Assembly: GCA_007922225.1 (NCBI GenBank)
Contig: ML679959.1
Coordinates: forward strand, 23,472,118-23,536,117
DNA from: Emydura subglobosa
Lineage: Eukaryota; Chordata; Testudines; Chelidae
Length of the DNA: 64,000 nucleotides
Direction: 5' to 3'
Below are positions 11,601-26,600 of this stretch, in pieces (the stretch's first letter is position 1; every line of letters begins with the position of its first letter). Below the pieces are notes generated by a model. It did not search any database, was not told where the DNA came from, and worked only from the letters and a program-made list of their open reading frames with translations. The translations under genes were made by a program, and so were the position numbers.

Positions 11601-14600
11601 GAAAGAGACTTGAGTGAATGATGCATTAAAACTACCTGCACAATGTTTGGCAGCAGTTAAGCCAGTCCCAAAAGTGGGGTAGAGAGCTTTTTTTGCCAGT
11701 GTAGAATAGTGCCCCAGGCAGGAAAGACTTAAAAATCCTCCCTTGAGGCAAAAATATGGGCATTCACACAGCTATCAGATGGATGTAGGCAACCACTTTA
11801 CAATTGCATATTGATTAGAGGCAGAAATTCAAGTAATATCCTAACCTGACAAGAATAATATTTACAACCTAAACAAAGAGATCTGATTTTATTTCACTAT
11901 CTCTTAAGTATATTAATGCTGATAGGGTTTTTGGCAAGGCTTAACAGCTACCTGTAAAATAGGATTAACTAAAATTCAATAGTTTTAGAATTATATGCTG
12001 AATTCCCCAAATGGCAAGGGTATGAAGAGTATTCAGGATACAAATTACTGAAGTGATCTTTTCTGTTCATGCAACTGCCCAACATTCATTGCACCGGTAT
12101 CAAGACACACATCACTGAACTCCATAACTCTGTTAGACTGGAACCATTCTATAGCAACCTTGCAGTGTGAGGATGGGGAAAGAGAGAAGAGAAATAATGC
12201 CTCATAAAATTAGGGAATTAAAAATGCTGCAAGATGGTATGATATTTTAGATCCAGAAAGTTTTACATGACCACAGTAGGCTGTCTCCAATCTGCAGCAG
12301 GATTCGTTGGTGTACAAGGCATCCACCAGCATGCTGTAGTAAATGCTGGGGTGTCAAATGGAAAAGTGCTGAAGTCAGTACTTTATAATTAAAAAGGTAA
12401 GCTTTAGGACTCTGCTAAATGCTGTGTAGAATTGTGGTCCAAGTGCTTCAAAGTTATTGAATTTTTGTTAAATACCTTTCTGCAAATCACTTTTAATAAC
12501 AAACCCTGGACATCGACTCTTGTTACTGCTTTTTCCTACTTTCCATGAAACACTTTTGTGGCTTGGTACTTAGGTGTTTTACAATTGTAGCTTTCCCAGT
12601 ATCATGCCGTGCAGCTGCTGCTACTGCACTCCATTTCCTGTGTTTGATTTTTGAGCATTAGATATAGGAAGCATTCAATCATTTACAAATTTTGTTAAAC
12701 AAGAAGTACTCTGCCTTGCTAAGCGTTGAGAATCTGCTGTGTGAAACAGGCTCCTGGTTTTTGAAAACCTCTTCTTTACTGTTTGAACTGGTGTCATTAA
12801 CAGTGGCGCATGATGGGTATGCCTGGCTCCCCAGGTTTTAAACACTGCCTCACATGCAGACCCTCTATCCCAGTCTCTGATGAGCATTCACAGTGTGTCC
12901 GTTGTCTGGGAGAGATACACATCCTGCAGAAGTGCTCACATTGCCATAATTTGAAAGCCCCTGCTAAGAAGGTGAGAGACTTACAACTGAAGCTCCTTAT
13001 GATGGAGAAGTCTCTGCACCTGGTGTCCAAGCCTGCCTGGATCACAGACCCATCCTGCACACCGGTCTCCTGAGGCAATCTCTGACAGAGGTTCCCCTCC
13101 ACCTATTTAGGCAAAAGAGCACTCTGCCAAAAAAGTGATAAAAAAGTAGCCTCTGACTTCCCCTCTTCGAGAAACTGCCAAGAAGTGGTGTTCTCCAACT
13201 CGGCAAACCCCATTGGTACTGACTGCACCAGGACATTCCACCTCCAAGGTTGTGGGACCCTCCAGTACTGTGGGTACTGCATGAGCAAAAGAGGGCTAGC
13301 TCAGACAAAGGCAGCAAAGGTAAACCAAAACCTTCTGTCTTGGTACCACTGGAGCCAATGAAACATATGGTGCCTAGCTGCTTGGTGCTACTACGGGCTG
13401 TGACGCCATCTTCTGCCTCGCCAGCATACAGCGCACAATCTTCAGCTCTTAAATCTGTGGCACAGACATCGGTACCGTATACAACACCTTTTTCGGTGCC
13501 AATGCTCTCAGTACCTCAGCAGTTCCTCCGCCACAAGGCTTTCCTGGTTTCCCTGATGCTGGAATCTCCTCTTTTCAGTACTGATCTCACTCATTCTTGC
13601 TTGGTACCCAGCCAGTTTACCACACTTTTCAGATCAGCTCCTTCCTTAGCGAGTGATGAGGATGATGAGGATGAAGGGGAAATCTACTCCTCCCATCACT
13701 CCTTGCCCCTCTCCATGCACCTTTCAGACCAGGTACATCACAACTGTGGGATTATCACCCAAGACCTGAAACTCAGAGCTGGTATAGCCACCACTCATGC
13801 CTTTTCCACCATAGTGGCCATACTGGCATCCCAGTCCAGGAGGTTGAAGACCTTGAGGAAGCTTTAGACCAGGAAACTGCACCAGCAGCCAACTTCTCAT
13901 TCTTTTCTCCAGATGAGGCCATCATGTTCCTATCTCCCACCGGGGGGATGGTTTTAAACAGTTCCATGAACTCTTTAAAAGGGGTGGCAGATTCCCTGGA
14001 CATCCCATTAGAGGAAGTGCCTGAGTCCCATCATAAGTTGCTGGGCGTACTACAGACTTCAACTTCATCCAAAATCACTCTACCAATCGATGATGCCCTG
14101 ATGGACCAGGCCAAAATGATCTGGCAGACCCTGGCAACAATCCCACATACCTGCAAAAGGGCAGATAAAAATATTGTTTCTTCCAAGACAATGGAATTCT
14201 TTTTTCACACCCCTCACTAAACTCCTTGTGGTGGCGGCTGTGAATGAAATGAGCAAACAGCATCACTCCAGAATGACCCCATATGACAGGGACTGGAAGA
14301 GACTGGACCTTTTTGGTTGTAAGGCCTACCGACTGGCAACTCTACAATTTAGGATCGCAAACTGTGAGGCGTTAATGACCAAATATAATTACACCGACTT
14401 CTCAAAATATCGGAATTTATTGAGTTTCTGCCTGAAAATAAAGAGCAATTCAGAGTGACCATCTTGGAGGGCTATCTTCAGATGCCCTAAGCAGAAAATT
14501 TTCCCAGTATCACAAGTGGGAAATGAACCCCAGAGTCCTCTGGAGTATATTCAAACAGTGGGGGTTTCCAGCCATAGACCTTTTTGTGATGAACCAAAAT

Positions 14601-17600
14601 GCCAAGTGCTCACACTTCTGCTCCAGAGTGGGATTGGGATTCCGTTTCCTGGGTAACACTTTTCTCCTCAAATGGGATTCACCCCTACTGTATGTTTTTC
14701 GTCCGACCCCTCTTCTATCCCAGGTCATACATAAGTTCAGGACAGACCAGAGTCCAGAGTCCTTTTGATAGCCCTCACGTGGCCCAGACAAATGTGGTTT
14801 CCTTGCTTCCTAAAGATGGTTGGGTGCCCACTGTACATTCTCCCTCTTCTATCTCATCTCCTGTCTTAGGATGCAGGCCAGGTCCACCACCCAAATTTGG
14901 CAAGACTCCACCTAAAGGCGTGGCTACTCAATGGCTCCGAGAAATCAAAATGACCTGTTCGGAGAAGTAAGGGACATTCTTTTAAACAGTCATAGACCAA
15001 CTACATGACATACATACCTGCACAAATGGAGACAATTTAATACATGGGGCCAAAGTAGACAAACTATGGCAGTTTTATCTCCTCTACCCCTGGCACTGGA
15101 CTATGTATTGGAATTTAAGAAATCATGTCTCTCCATGAGCTTGATCAGAGTACGCCTCGCAGCTATCATAGCATTCCATCACAAGATGGATGAGTTCTCA
15201 CTCTTCACTCATCCAACCACTGAGCACTTTCTCAAGGGCCTTCATAACACTTCATTCAAAATACAAGCTCCCATTCCATCATGGGACCTCAACCTGGTTT
15301 TATGGGGCCTTACTGGGGCCCCCTTTGGACCACTAGCGACCTGCTCACTACTCCTCCTTTTGATGAAGGTGGCCTTCCTCGTCGCCATCATGTCCGCCAG
15401 ACGGGTAGGTGAACTGGGAGCCCTCATGACACGTCCCCCAAACACAACATTTTTCAAAACAAATTTTCTCTAAGACCACATCCCAAGTTCTTACCTAAGG
15501 CTGCTTCCTCATTCCTTCTGAATCAGACCATTCATCTCCCATTGTTCTTTCTGAAACATGAGAATAAACAAGAAACAGCGATCTACATCATGGACATCTG
15601 AAGGGTGCTAGCATTTTACATTGAGAGAACAAAGACTTTCAGAAACTTACCAAAGTTATTTCTTTCCATCACAGAACCATCTGAAAGAGACGCTATATCT
15701 AAATAGAGGCTGTCTAAATGCATCTCTGGCTACACTTACTTTTGTTATCGTCAACAAACAGCTACAACCCCCAATGGGGGCCCACACACCCTCCACTAGA
15801 GCACTATCTGCTTCGATGACTTTACTCAACAATGACCCCATTATGGACATCTGCAAAGCAGTAACCTTGGGCATCAGCCCATATATTCAAAACATTGTCA
15901 TAGAGCAGCACTCATCAGATGCTCTGTTTGGACTTACGGTCTTCTCATCCGCCATGACTGCAACGCCAAAGCCCTTCCCTTTCACTGAGGAACACTGTTC
16001 TACAGTCACCTAAAGTGGAGCACCCACAGAGACACTCCAAGAAGAAGAAGAAGACATTACTCTTCCTGTGCAGTAACTGAGGTTCTTCGAGATAGTTGTT
16101 CCTATGGGTGCTCCACTACCCTCTCTTCTCCCCTCTACTTTGGAGTTTTCACACTAAAGACTCTCCGGTAGAGAAGGCATTGAAGTGGGGTTGGTCACAT
16201 GGCCATATAACTGCCTGAGGCAGTGCAAGATGAGGACTGTGCATGTGTGACCCAACCAGGCACAGCTACTGCAAATCTCCAATTACAAGTGCAGGGGTAT
16301 GCAATCACCTAAAGTGGAGCACCCCACAGAGACAACCATCTCAAAGAACCTCACTGCACAGGGTGTGTAATTTTCTCTTTTAAAATCTTGAAGGACACGG
16401 TGACAAGAAGCAATCAGTTTAATTCACTAACTGCAGATAATACTTCCCTTGGTTAATAAAAGTTAGTTTTAAATGCAAAACATGTTTGATTAACTTTTTT
16501 CTTATGTATCCATCACATTTAAGATTGTTAATTAGTTTTATTTATATCTAACAACTTCAAAGTGCTGAGGGGTTTTGCATTTTTAATTGCGTTTGAATTT
16601 CCATCCAAATAAAGCTTGATACAAATCACAAATAAAGCATTAATCATTTAGCAAATAAAAAAAATGCTTTAGTCACTATTTTCTAACATGATAAAATTTA
16701 GAATCTGAATAAATGTAAATTGAGCTATATAACGGCTTAAATAAATGTGCATAGGTATGGTGTATCCTCTGGGTTAGCAAAAAGAAGCACCAAATTTAGT
16801 GTAGAGGCCATATTTAGTTGCAAATCAACGAGTTTTAATTGTTACCAACCAATGAGAATTAAGTTTTCTTTAGGAAAATAACTAAAAAGTACAAATGCAA
16901 AACACAATTAAAACTGATAATTTAAATCAAGGTTTCCTGATTTAAATCTCTTCCATTTAAATCAATCCATCCTGTTTTTAATTGTACACTTCAGGAATGT
17001 ATCACAGTTTTCATCCTTCCATGCCTATATACAATATTACAAGTTAGACTACAAATTAGCAGTTCAGAAATCTTAAACATACTAAAGTTGAGAAATTGGT
17101 TAACACTCTGTTTAGATCTTCTTTTTTTAAAAAAGCTTGCCCTTAACCCTCTCTTTTCCATTCCCTTTTCATTGTTCAGAAATCATTTAAACTTATATTG
17201 GTTCCTAGGCATGGAAGTTACTTATTCTTTTTAGCCATTATGTTGCTGAGAAACAAGAGAATTTTAACGTCACTGGGATATACAGGACCCAAATAAGCCT
17301 TCCCGTCTTTCTTCTTCTTTGTTCTGCATCACAAAGAATTGGGTTAGCCTTCTCGGTATTGGAGGAGTATTTGCAACATTAGACTCTAAACTTGGAAACA
17401 CAGAATATGGTACTTAGAATTTTTTTCCCCACTCATTAGCTGTGTGTGAGATCATCCGATATCAGGTCATTTTTTTAATAAAGTGTTCTGTATGTAGGAC
17501 ACTCTTTAACCGAAAAGAAAAAAATCTCATGCAGTGGCTGAATTAAGAGTATAATTGGGCAAAATGCTTATATTTTATATATAATAAACACCATGTATGG

Positions 17601-20600
17601 AGTTGGTATCAATTTTATAAATTACAAAACCATGTAATAGATAAACCCATCATATCCTTTTGACTGCCTCAATAAATTTGCCATAGAAATATTTTCTCTT
17701 TCAACCCCCCAAATTATCCCTACTCCAAGGTTCAGGACAAGCAAGATTTAGTTCTCTATCAGTAACAACTTTTCTGTACATGAATATCAAAACATTCAGG
17801 TACAATATCTTGCAGCATTCCAAGGCCAGAAACAAGGTAATTGGGGCATATTCTCAGCATTTCACTGAGACCACTACTTCTAGACCTGCAAGGTTCCAAG
17901 ACAGCAGACAGCTTTGTCACATTTTTATGAATAAGAAAAGCAATTTAGATCACTTCCAGGTTTTTTATGGCTGCTTCTGTCCTCTGTACGGTTGGATTCA
18001 TGGTAACTAATGTCCCCTACTTTGCAGATGGAGAGAGATGAAAATAGACATAAGAACACTTCTAAAAGAATCCTCCAACACATTCCCAAAATAGATTTCT
18101 ATAATACTGCATGTGGCAAATACTTAATACATGATGGTGTATAAGATATGGTATAAAATTTTTAGCAGCATGAGTCTGACATGATCTGTGTAACTCAGTG
18201 GCTTTGCCACTTTTAAATAATGTGAATTTTCCAAATTCATGATGCATAGTATATTGTGGTGGGTTTTTTGTCATTCTCTCATTAAAAGTGTCATAATGCA
18301 GTACTTATTTTATAAAGGCATTGGAGGTAGCACTTTAGAGTTGGTAGGCTGTTTTGTCCATTTGAGGTAAAGTAAGGTCATAAATCTATTTCTCAAGCAT
18401 CAGTGAAAACTGACTTCACAGAAAACTGATCTATTGCTGTAATCTTTAGAGGTGGTTGGGGAAAGCTCTTTTCGTATTCTGAATAGCATTCAACTTTTTA
18501 TCTAGAAATGGTAAATATAAATCTGCTGCAAGCTTTGATTTTTATAAAGTCTAACTTTCTTAAATGTTCACTTCTGAATTTTATGCACATGAAAGCTTGC
18601 TTACTCTCCCAGAAGGCCTACTTTTGTAGCTTTGAACTGTGTACAGTACACACACATTTGTGAATGAAAAATGGGTAGAAAAATTATCTAACAGTGAAGT
18701 TAGTCATGAAATAGCAAAATATATTGCTGCTAAAAAGTACTGGCTCAAGAACTTCCCTGTTATACTTAGAGTTTAAGCTTCTTGGGCCAAGGACTGTCTT
18801 TCTGTTCTGTATTTCAGCACCCCTCGCACAGTAAGGTCCTGGTGCATGATTGGGACTCCTAGGCACTACAATAATACATATAATATTAATCTTAGTTTCA
18901 GGAATACAGATAACTATTTGAATTCATATGTGTGATGGCTGATCCATTGCCTCTTGTTTATCAATAGTATCTTCCAGGATATACCTGTTACTTTCTGATC
19001 ACAAATTTATTGGGAGGTATTCAAGTAAACAAGCAACATATTAACTGATGCACACAAAAAAAATAAAACTGGATGTGTACTCTCCTTTGATTTTTGTATA
19101 GCTGGAGGAAAAACGTTTGCTTGTCTTCTCTATTAAAAATTCAGGTTGATTAGTCACTCTAAATCATTGCCCAGGTGCACTCTGAATGGATTAAAACTTT
19201 GTACCTGACTGTTTTTCTCACATACAGTGTCATCTCCACTTGCTCAACAAAACATGAATATCAACTCCACACCATAAAAGTTAAAATCCCTTTGCAAGTA
19301 CAGGTGCCTCAGCTGTTGTTCAAAAAGGCACTAGAACAAACTCTCTGGGAATTGCATAGCTTAACAGAAAAAGGAATAATTTTAGTCTGTTAATTCTGCT
19401 TTTAATAAATGAGGTTCTGGGAATGACTGTATTCCCTATTCAGTTGCCTTAATCCATTTAGACATTGTGAGGCTCTCAGATTGCATGAGCAGTTGTTTTT
19501 AGCTCTTCTTCAGGAACCTTCATCACAGATATTTGTTTTAAAAAAGTAATAACAGATTGCATAATTCTACACTACATTTGCTACATTTTTTATCCTTATT
19601 TAACAAATGTGAAACTAGTGAAAACAGAGGGTGCTCTGACTGCACAGTGATGGGTGCAGTGAAACCTGAATAGAACAGAATTTAGTGACATGCTCAAGGT
19701 CACACAGCCAGTTGTTTTCAAAGGTATGGTGCCTCAGACTTCTTTCAGTTACTCGTAGAAAAGTAGATAGCTGTTAGACTTCTAGTTTAAAACATAACTT
19801 TCAGTCTTGTATTTCTGCAGGGTTATGAAGACTGGTTACGACATAAAGCAGACAATGAAGTAAATGGAGCTCCAGTTTATGTTGTTCGAAGTGGTGGCCT
19901 TGTAAAAACTAGATCAAAAAACATTAGGGTATGTGTCTAGTAACTAGCAGAAAATTATGCATTTCTTCTATAGAAATTTGTTTTGTTCTTTTAAATAAAA
20001 TCCTCATTTGCTGCATTGCAATTTTATGTAGGCCTGTTGCATTATATTTTGAATAACAAGTGCTAAAATTAATTCTTAATCTATTCTTTTTCAAAAGCAG
20101 TATCTATGTATATCTCATTTCTGTTTATCTACTCAGGTGGGTGATATTGTCAGAGTAGCCAAAGATGAGACTTTCCCTGCTGATCTTGTACTTCTGTCCT
20201 CTGACAGAGTGGATGGTTCATGTCATGTTACTACTGCTAGCTTGGATGGAGAAACTAATCTTAAGGTTGGTAGTCTAAACATATGCCGTTTGCTAATATG
20301 AATGCAACTTGGAAATAAAACTCAAATCAACTTTCAGCCTTTGCTAAATTAGTAAAGGCCAGCTTCCTTAACAGAGAAATTACTCAAATGGGAATTTTTT
20401 GCTTGTCTTACTTTTAATAACTTTAAAAAAAAAAAAATTCTGGCAGCTCCCTCAATGTGCTAGCAATTTTACTAAATGTAAAGAAAGACTGTCTAGGCTC
20501 TGAGCTTTTCGAGACACAGTTAATTTTTTACCTTTACTTATTTGAGCATATATCAAGGCTATTTTTTAAATCACAATGCATCATAATCTGCTGTTTTGTC

Positions 20601-23600
20601 GTGTTTTGCTACACACAAAATCTTATTCTGCCACCCTTACTCAACCTGAGTCGTAACCGACCCCCTTGAAATCAGTGGGCTTACTTTTAAATTAAGATGT
20701 ACCAATCAGTGAGAGTAAGAGTAGCAAAATCTGACCTTTAGTTATTAGGTGTGTTTTAATATATCAGAACTGTAGTATAGATATTGTAGTTAATTGAGTT
20801 TTGATAAGATTTTACCCCGGTATGTTTTTCTCTGGTTTGAGCTGCTGCATATTAATAAGACCAAGTGTCTTGCTTGATCTGCTAATGTAAGAGGTGTTAT
20901 AAAATATTAGTTAATGTGAGGGGTTTTCTGGCCAAGTTAATCATTTTTGTGAAACACTACTATGGTACTTTAAATGGTAGTTTGCAGTGTCATTATTCAA
21001 GATGTGATACTTTCAGATACAAAATCCATATCCCTTTTCAGCGTTCCAAAGGCTTTTTTTGATCAAATGCCAACAAACTAGGATCTTTCTCTATCATTGA
21101 GAAATGCTCAAATATATAGATTTTCTTTTTCGTACTTCTAAATAATGAAATTGAATGGAAAATGTGTGTCTTTCAGACTCATGTTGCAGCCCCAGAAACA
21201 GCAGTATTACAGTCAGTTGCCAACCTGGACACACTCGTTGCTGTTGTTGAATGTCAACAGCCAGAAGCAGACCTTTACAGGTGTCATTCTATTCTTCTTA
21301 ATTTTAATGTTGATTTAAAAGCAAAATGTCTTATGGTTGTTAATAATTATATGGATCTTTCTGAGAGTAAAGTTTCTCCCCAAGTATTGTTGTACATTTC
21401 AGGGTTTATTAAACAAATGTAGGAGTTTGTATGGACATACATGTGCCGCTTAAAGCTGCAAACGGAGAAAAAGCCTTCTCATTTTTACTGTTTATATTTT
21501 AACACCAGCATGGTTCTACATTTCTTCATAAGCAGTAAATTTGTTCACAGATTTTGAAAGTAATGGTGTTTTAGCAGGAATCGTAGAAAAAGAGAAAAAC
21601 TGTATATGGTTCTGCCAATACACTTCAGTCCTGAATATTAACACCCCTTTCTTTTGTTCTAAATCAGTGTCTCAAATTGTATGGTAGGTTTGTGTTAATT
21701 ATCCATTAAGAACAAGTATCCTAAAATTCACATTTATTTACAGTCTAAGCAGGACTTGAACTATGTTCCCCAGCAGCAAAAGATTAAACCATTGCCACAC
21801 CAACATGTCTCATTTAAAAGCTGCAGTCAGCAAGCAATATGATAGACTTTTTAAAAGAGTGTTTGTTTAAATGTATGTTGCATGTAGGTCTCTGGCCCTG
21901 TAAATATTTCTGACTCATAGCATAATATTAACCTTGTATGAATTTTTTTAGTGGTGACTAGCTTTAATAGAAGCTGATCACTTTCACATACGTTAGTTTT
22001 AGTAATCATATGGACAATATGGACATATAGCTTATAGCTATATGGACAATAGCTTATTTTAACTGAGTATTTGGATCCATTTGGAATTTCAGATTCATAA
22101 CATGAACGCATATTTCTTTAACTAGTTATTGAACAATGAATCTCTGAAGTGGATTGTAAAGGTCATAAAATTATTGATGTCAGTAAGGAATGACTAAACC
22201 AATGATGGTGAACATTTCCAGTCATTTCAAATCAGAGTGTTACAAGGCTTGCAAAATATATTTGAGAGTTTCAGACACCTAAGAATTTGAAAGCATGGTT
22301 TATTCATCTGCTTTGTTAGATGTGAAATTACTATTTATTTCAGATGAAAAATGTACTGGTAATTTTTCCTTTTTTAAAAAAAAGGAATTGTATTTTTTTT
22401 ATTGGAATACATAATCACTTTGGGGGAATTTACAATCATATTAACAAAAGATATTTTTATATGATTTCATAAATTGAGTCATGGGTTATTTCCAAAATCA
22501 TTCAGTACATTTTCTTGAAGGAGGGGATGGTTCATTTCTCTTGATAATGACTTCTTGAAACATACTTCAAAAGTATCACCAAGGTTGATGTATTTCCCTA
22601 ATAAAATAAACTGTAAATCAAGGATAGGATATTCCATTTGCCACATACTATAATTATGTCATGCTTTCCTTGCATAAATAAAATAGTTGGGGTTTTTTAA
22701 TATTCGTTTGTACACCAAATTTTTTGAGGAATGTATTCTTTTGACATATGACCTTTTTTAATAGATTTGTTGGAAGAATAACTATAAGTCAACAAATTGA
22801 GGAAATTGTACGGTAAGTAAAATATTTGTAAAGCTAACTTAATATAACTTAAACTAAATTAAGGTGATAAAACATGGTCCTCATAAAAAACATTAGTATA
22901 GAATGGGAAAGAGTAATAGTTTTTTATCCAGATGCCAGTTGCGACTTCATAGTTAAGTCAAGTAAAACTAGATTAGATAGCTGAAGTTTTTAAATCTAAA
23001 TTTATTTGTTTTGCAAAGTTTTAGATTATGATAATTTTAAGTGTTAGTTTCACCACTTGAATTAACTTAACTTTGTGTAATGTTAGCACTTCAATGTTTT
23101 TTAAAATGTGTGTATGAAGTTAGCATATCCAGTTTATGAGAAGCGTTGTAATTTACAATTTTATATCTTGTAGTGTAATAGATACCCGTGGCTTGATTAT
23201 CAAAGGCACTGAGCACTCTCAGCTACTGTTGAAATAAGTGGAAACTACTGGCTTATCACCCTGCTGAGACTTTTTTAAAAAACAAATGTTTAATAAATGT
23301 GCATGTTCATTAGGTATTTAACTACTTAAATGTTGCAGAGCATATAATCCCATGTATTGCTGTAAATACACATCACTTGTGCTAATGAACATACCTGATG
23401 TAATAGGTTTTCCTGTTCCATTGAAATAAATGGAATATCCGTTTAAAAATGCAGCAAAAATGTTCAAAAGGGTCAAGCAGTAAAGGAGTTCAGAGATTTA
23501 ACACCAAATTTTCAACAGAGATTAGGTCCCATTTAGGCATCTAAAAGCAGTGCCCAGAGTTTCAAGAGTGCTGAGCACCCAGAAGATTCCATTGCTTCAG

Positions 23601-26600
23601 TGAGAGCTGGTGGGTGTTTAGCCCTCTTGAAAATTTGATCCTCTCTGTCTTTAAAATGTGCTTTTGTACATCATAAATGTGTTAATTAACACAACCAGTT
23701 CCTTTCTGTGACTTGTTTGATATTTTAATGCCCAAGAAGTTCATTCTTAACTGTTTTTGTTGTTCAGGCATAGGCCTTGGGACATGAAATATCTGTCTTC
23801 TGTCCCATACTTCAAACGAAACTTTGGGCAAATCATTTATTCACCATGTACTTCAATTCATGCATCTTTAAAATTGACATAATATTTACTGAGCTCACAC
23901 TGATAATCGGAGGCTTAATTCATTCACATTTATAAAGATTTTTATATCTTCAGATAGAAGGTACTATATAAATGCTGAACTATAAACATGTTAAAGAAAT
24001 TATTCAATTAAGTGGAAAAAGAGCTAAAAATGAATTTCTTGGGCATTAAAGTATCAAACTGGTTCTGATTGTTTTAGCCATTTTCCACTAACTGAATAAT
24101 CTCTCTAACACGTTTATAGTTCGGCCGTTATATAGTGCCTTCTATCTGAAGATATAAAAATCTTTGTAAATGTGAATGAATTGATACTCTCAATACTGCT
24201 ATAAACTTGGTAAATATTATGTCAATTTTAAAGATGAGTACATTGAAGTACAGGGTGAGTAAATGCTTTGCCTGAGGTCTTTGCCCAAGGTCTCGCATGA
24301 AATGTGGAGACAGAAGACAGATCTTTCTGCCCCCCAAGGGCTATGCCTGAACAACAAAAACAGGGTATTCTCAAAGCTATTTTTTAGGTTGCTACCACAT
24401 TTGTAGCTCTTTAGAATATATTATTGCCAAGATTTTGAAGTTCAGTTCTAGGATAATCTCAAAATTAATTTAGTTGACAAACTATGGCAGAACCAGTTTA
24501 AAGCATACGTGAAGATATAGTTACAACTCCACCAGTAGACAGGGTTTGTATCTCCTTACCATCAAATAGATAAACCAGCTTAGTCTGTACTGCACTGATT
24601 GTAGTGTTCTATTCTGAGCTAGCTAAACTGGTTTTACTGATTGCAAAACCATTTGTGTCCAGCAATATGGGTACGGCCTTTTAGAAGAAAATAATTTACA
24701 TGAATATATAAAGTCTTCTCTTCTGCAAGTGTATTATCTTGCATTGTTTGATTTTTTTTTTTTTCAATTTTTTATTAAAACTTTGAAAATGTCCTAAGAA
24801 ATATTTACATTATAAGCATTTTTACTCAAGTTTGGGTTGAATTCTTACTAACTCTGATTTATACAGAAAAAAATTAAAGCAAATATCACAAATTCAAGTA
24901 CATAATTTGCACATGCAGATACTGTGGTTGTAGATGCAACTATAGCAAGTGCTTATGTAACATCAATTAGCATTAAAATGTCTGTCTTTTGTGAGCACAG
25001 TGTTTTAAATCTGGGTTATGTTTTCAACTGAACTTGGAGGATAAGACACTTTGTTTATGTAAATGGAAGTCATGAGCTATTTTTGTTACTGCTTATGAAA
25101 GAGTGAGGCAAACCCACGAGGCTAATAAAAACTGTACAGCTTAATGTTTAGTTTTTTAATTCTGGTGTCTGGCTCTCCACTGGCGCTTTTTTTTTCATTT
25201 CAGTTTCTATTTGAACCACTTCAGGCGCAATAAGAAAATGTATTTTTTTGCTTGACTTCAAACTAACTTTTTTGAGTTTCCAAAGATGATACAGACACTG
25301 GCATGGAATATATCACTTTTACCTTAAATTAATCTTGCTGGTAACTGCAGCTGTACTTTCTGCAGTACCAGTTTCAGCTGATACAAATAGATTTAAAGGG
25401 ACCCATATAATTTAAAGTGTGGTGCTGTCCTGGATTTTAAAAACAGCCATTCTTAAATATTGTGCTTTTAAAAAAAAAAAAAAAAATGCTGATGTATCTA
25501 TTTCTTTTTAGACCTCTTGGGCCTGAAAGTCTTTTACTTCGAGGAGCAAGATTAAAAAACACAAAAGAAATTTTTGGTTTGTAGACATTGAAACATTTTT
25601 AACAGTGTTGTCTTCTTAAAACATGTTGATGAATTGTGGCCTAATTCCCCCCCCTCCCCCCATATTGAAGACATTTTAACAGTCCTATTGAGGATTGCCT
25701 GTAGTGGGGATATGATTATGGCTGAAGGGGAGGAGACTATGTGCAGAGAGCCCTGTGGGATATCAAATTCTGTCTTTGCATTTAATAATGTGGTAATGAG
25801 TGTCCACTAGATAGGTATGCATGTCCACTAGTGGCACTGACACAGCTGTCTGTTTCTAGTGTTTAAGACCTATTCTAGGGTATTTATATTCTGACCTCTA
25901 TACCCTTAATTATATATTGGGGAACAGCACAGATTTAACCTTAAGCAGTATTAGAAGGTGCTAAAATTAGTTCCAAAACTCTGCTTTGTCATCACAGAAT
26001 GCCACTGAAAAGTCTAACTTACTTCACCATGATGTCTGAGTGCACATTACAAGTGGACACATACCAAGATGTACCTGTATAGAAAATAAATATGGTTCTG
26101 TTTTTTCAGGTGTTGCTGTGTACACAGGCATGGAGACGAAGATGGCATTAAATTACAAGAGTAAATCTCAGAAACGATCAGCAGTAGAAAAGTATGTGTG
26201 TGTTATACTGTCTGTCTTATTGTAGAATTTTAACTCAGTATTTCAGCATTAATTAAAAAAAATTAATTGCCTATGTTTTTGTGAGTTCTCAGGCCATAGA
26301 CAAAGGGAGCTATTGTAAATACTAGACCTGCTGCAGGCTGGCGTAACTGTAATTTAAATTTCATTTATTAATACTAGTTATATAATTCCATCATTTCATT
26401 ACTTACAGCTTCATTTTGCAATAGTATGCAAAACTAGTTTGATTGCTGACTCTTACAAGAAAGGATAAGAATAATAAAAATGAGTTAGTTTTTTCTCTAA
26501 GGCCCTGTTTGTCAGTCCTCAGGCAGAAACTACCTAAGGCCGTGAATGCTACTCCAGTACTCCAGAATAGGCAGGAGGAGATTGTTCAAGAGATGTGAGG

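Larger units (their letters stand above)
12660..16362 (+). mobile_element. DIRS retrotransposon copy B (5'-incomplete, internally deleted)
   Basis: Gag-like, methyltransferase-like and tyrosine-recombinase remains follow in DIRS order, but the reverse transcriptase and most of RNase H are missing. The right end is well preserved. An internal complementary region at about 16003-16120 is followed by sequence ending at 16362, whose last about 55 bp (GTGGAGCACC to ACTGCACAG) are the imperfect reverse complement of the second half of that region. No matching left terminal repeat is visible upstream, so the 5' boundary is only approximate. The terminal sequence differs from copies A and C, so B belongs to another DIRS subfamily. 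Confidence 0.8.
11242..19820 (+). other. ATP11B: ATP11B intron 4
   Basis: This 8.6-kb intron contains DIRS copy B (about 12660-16362), an AT-rich repeat-like segment (16640-16975), a SINE-like tail (18775-18885) and a minus-strand MIR-like piece (19590-19735). Nothing is recognised in 11242-12660, 16976-18774 or 18886-19589. Confidence 0.75.
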
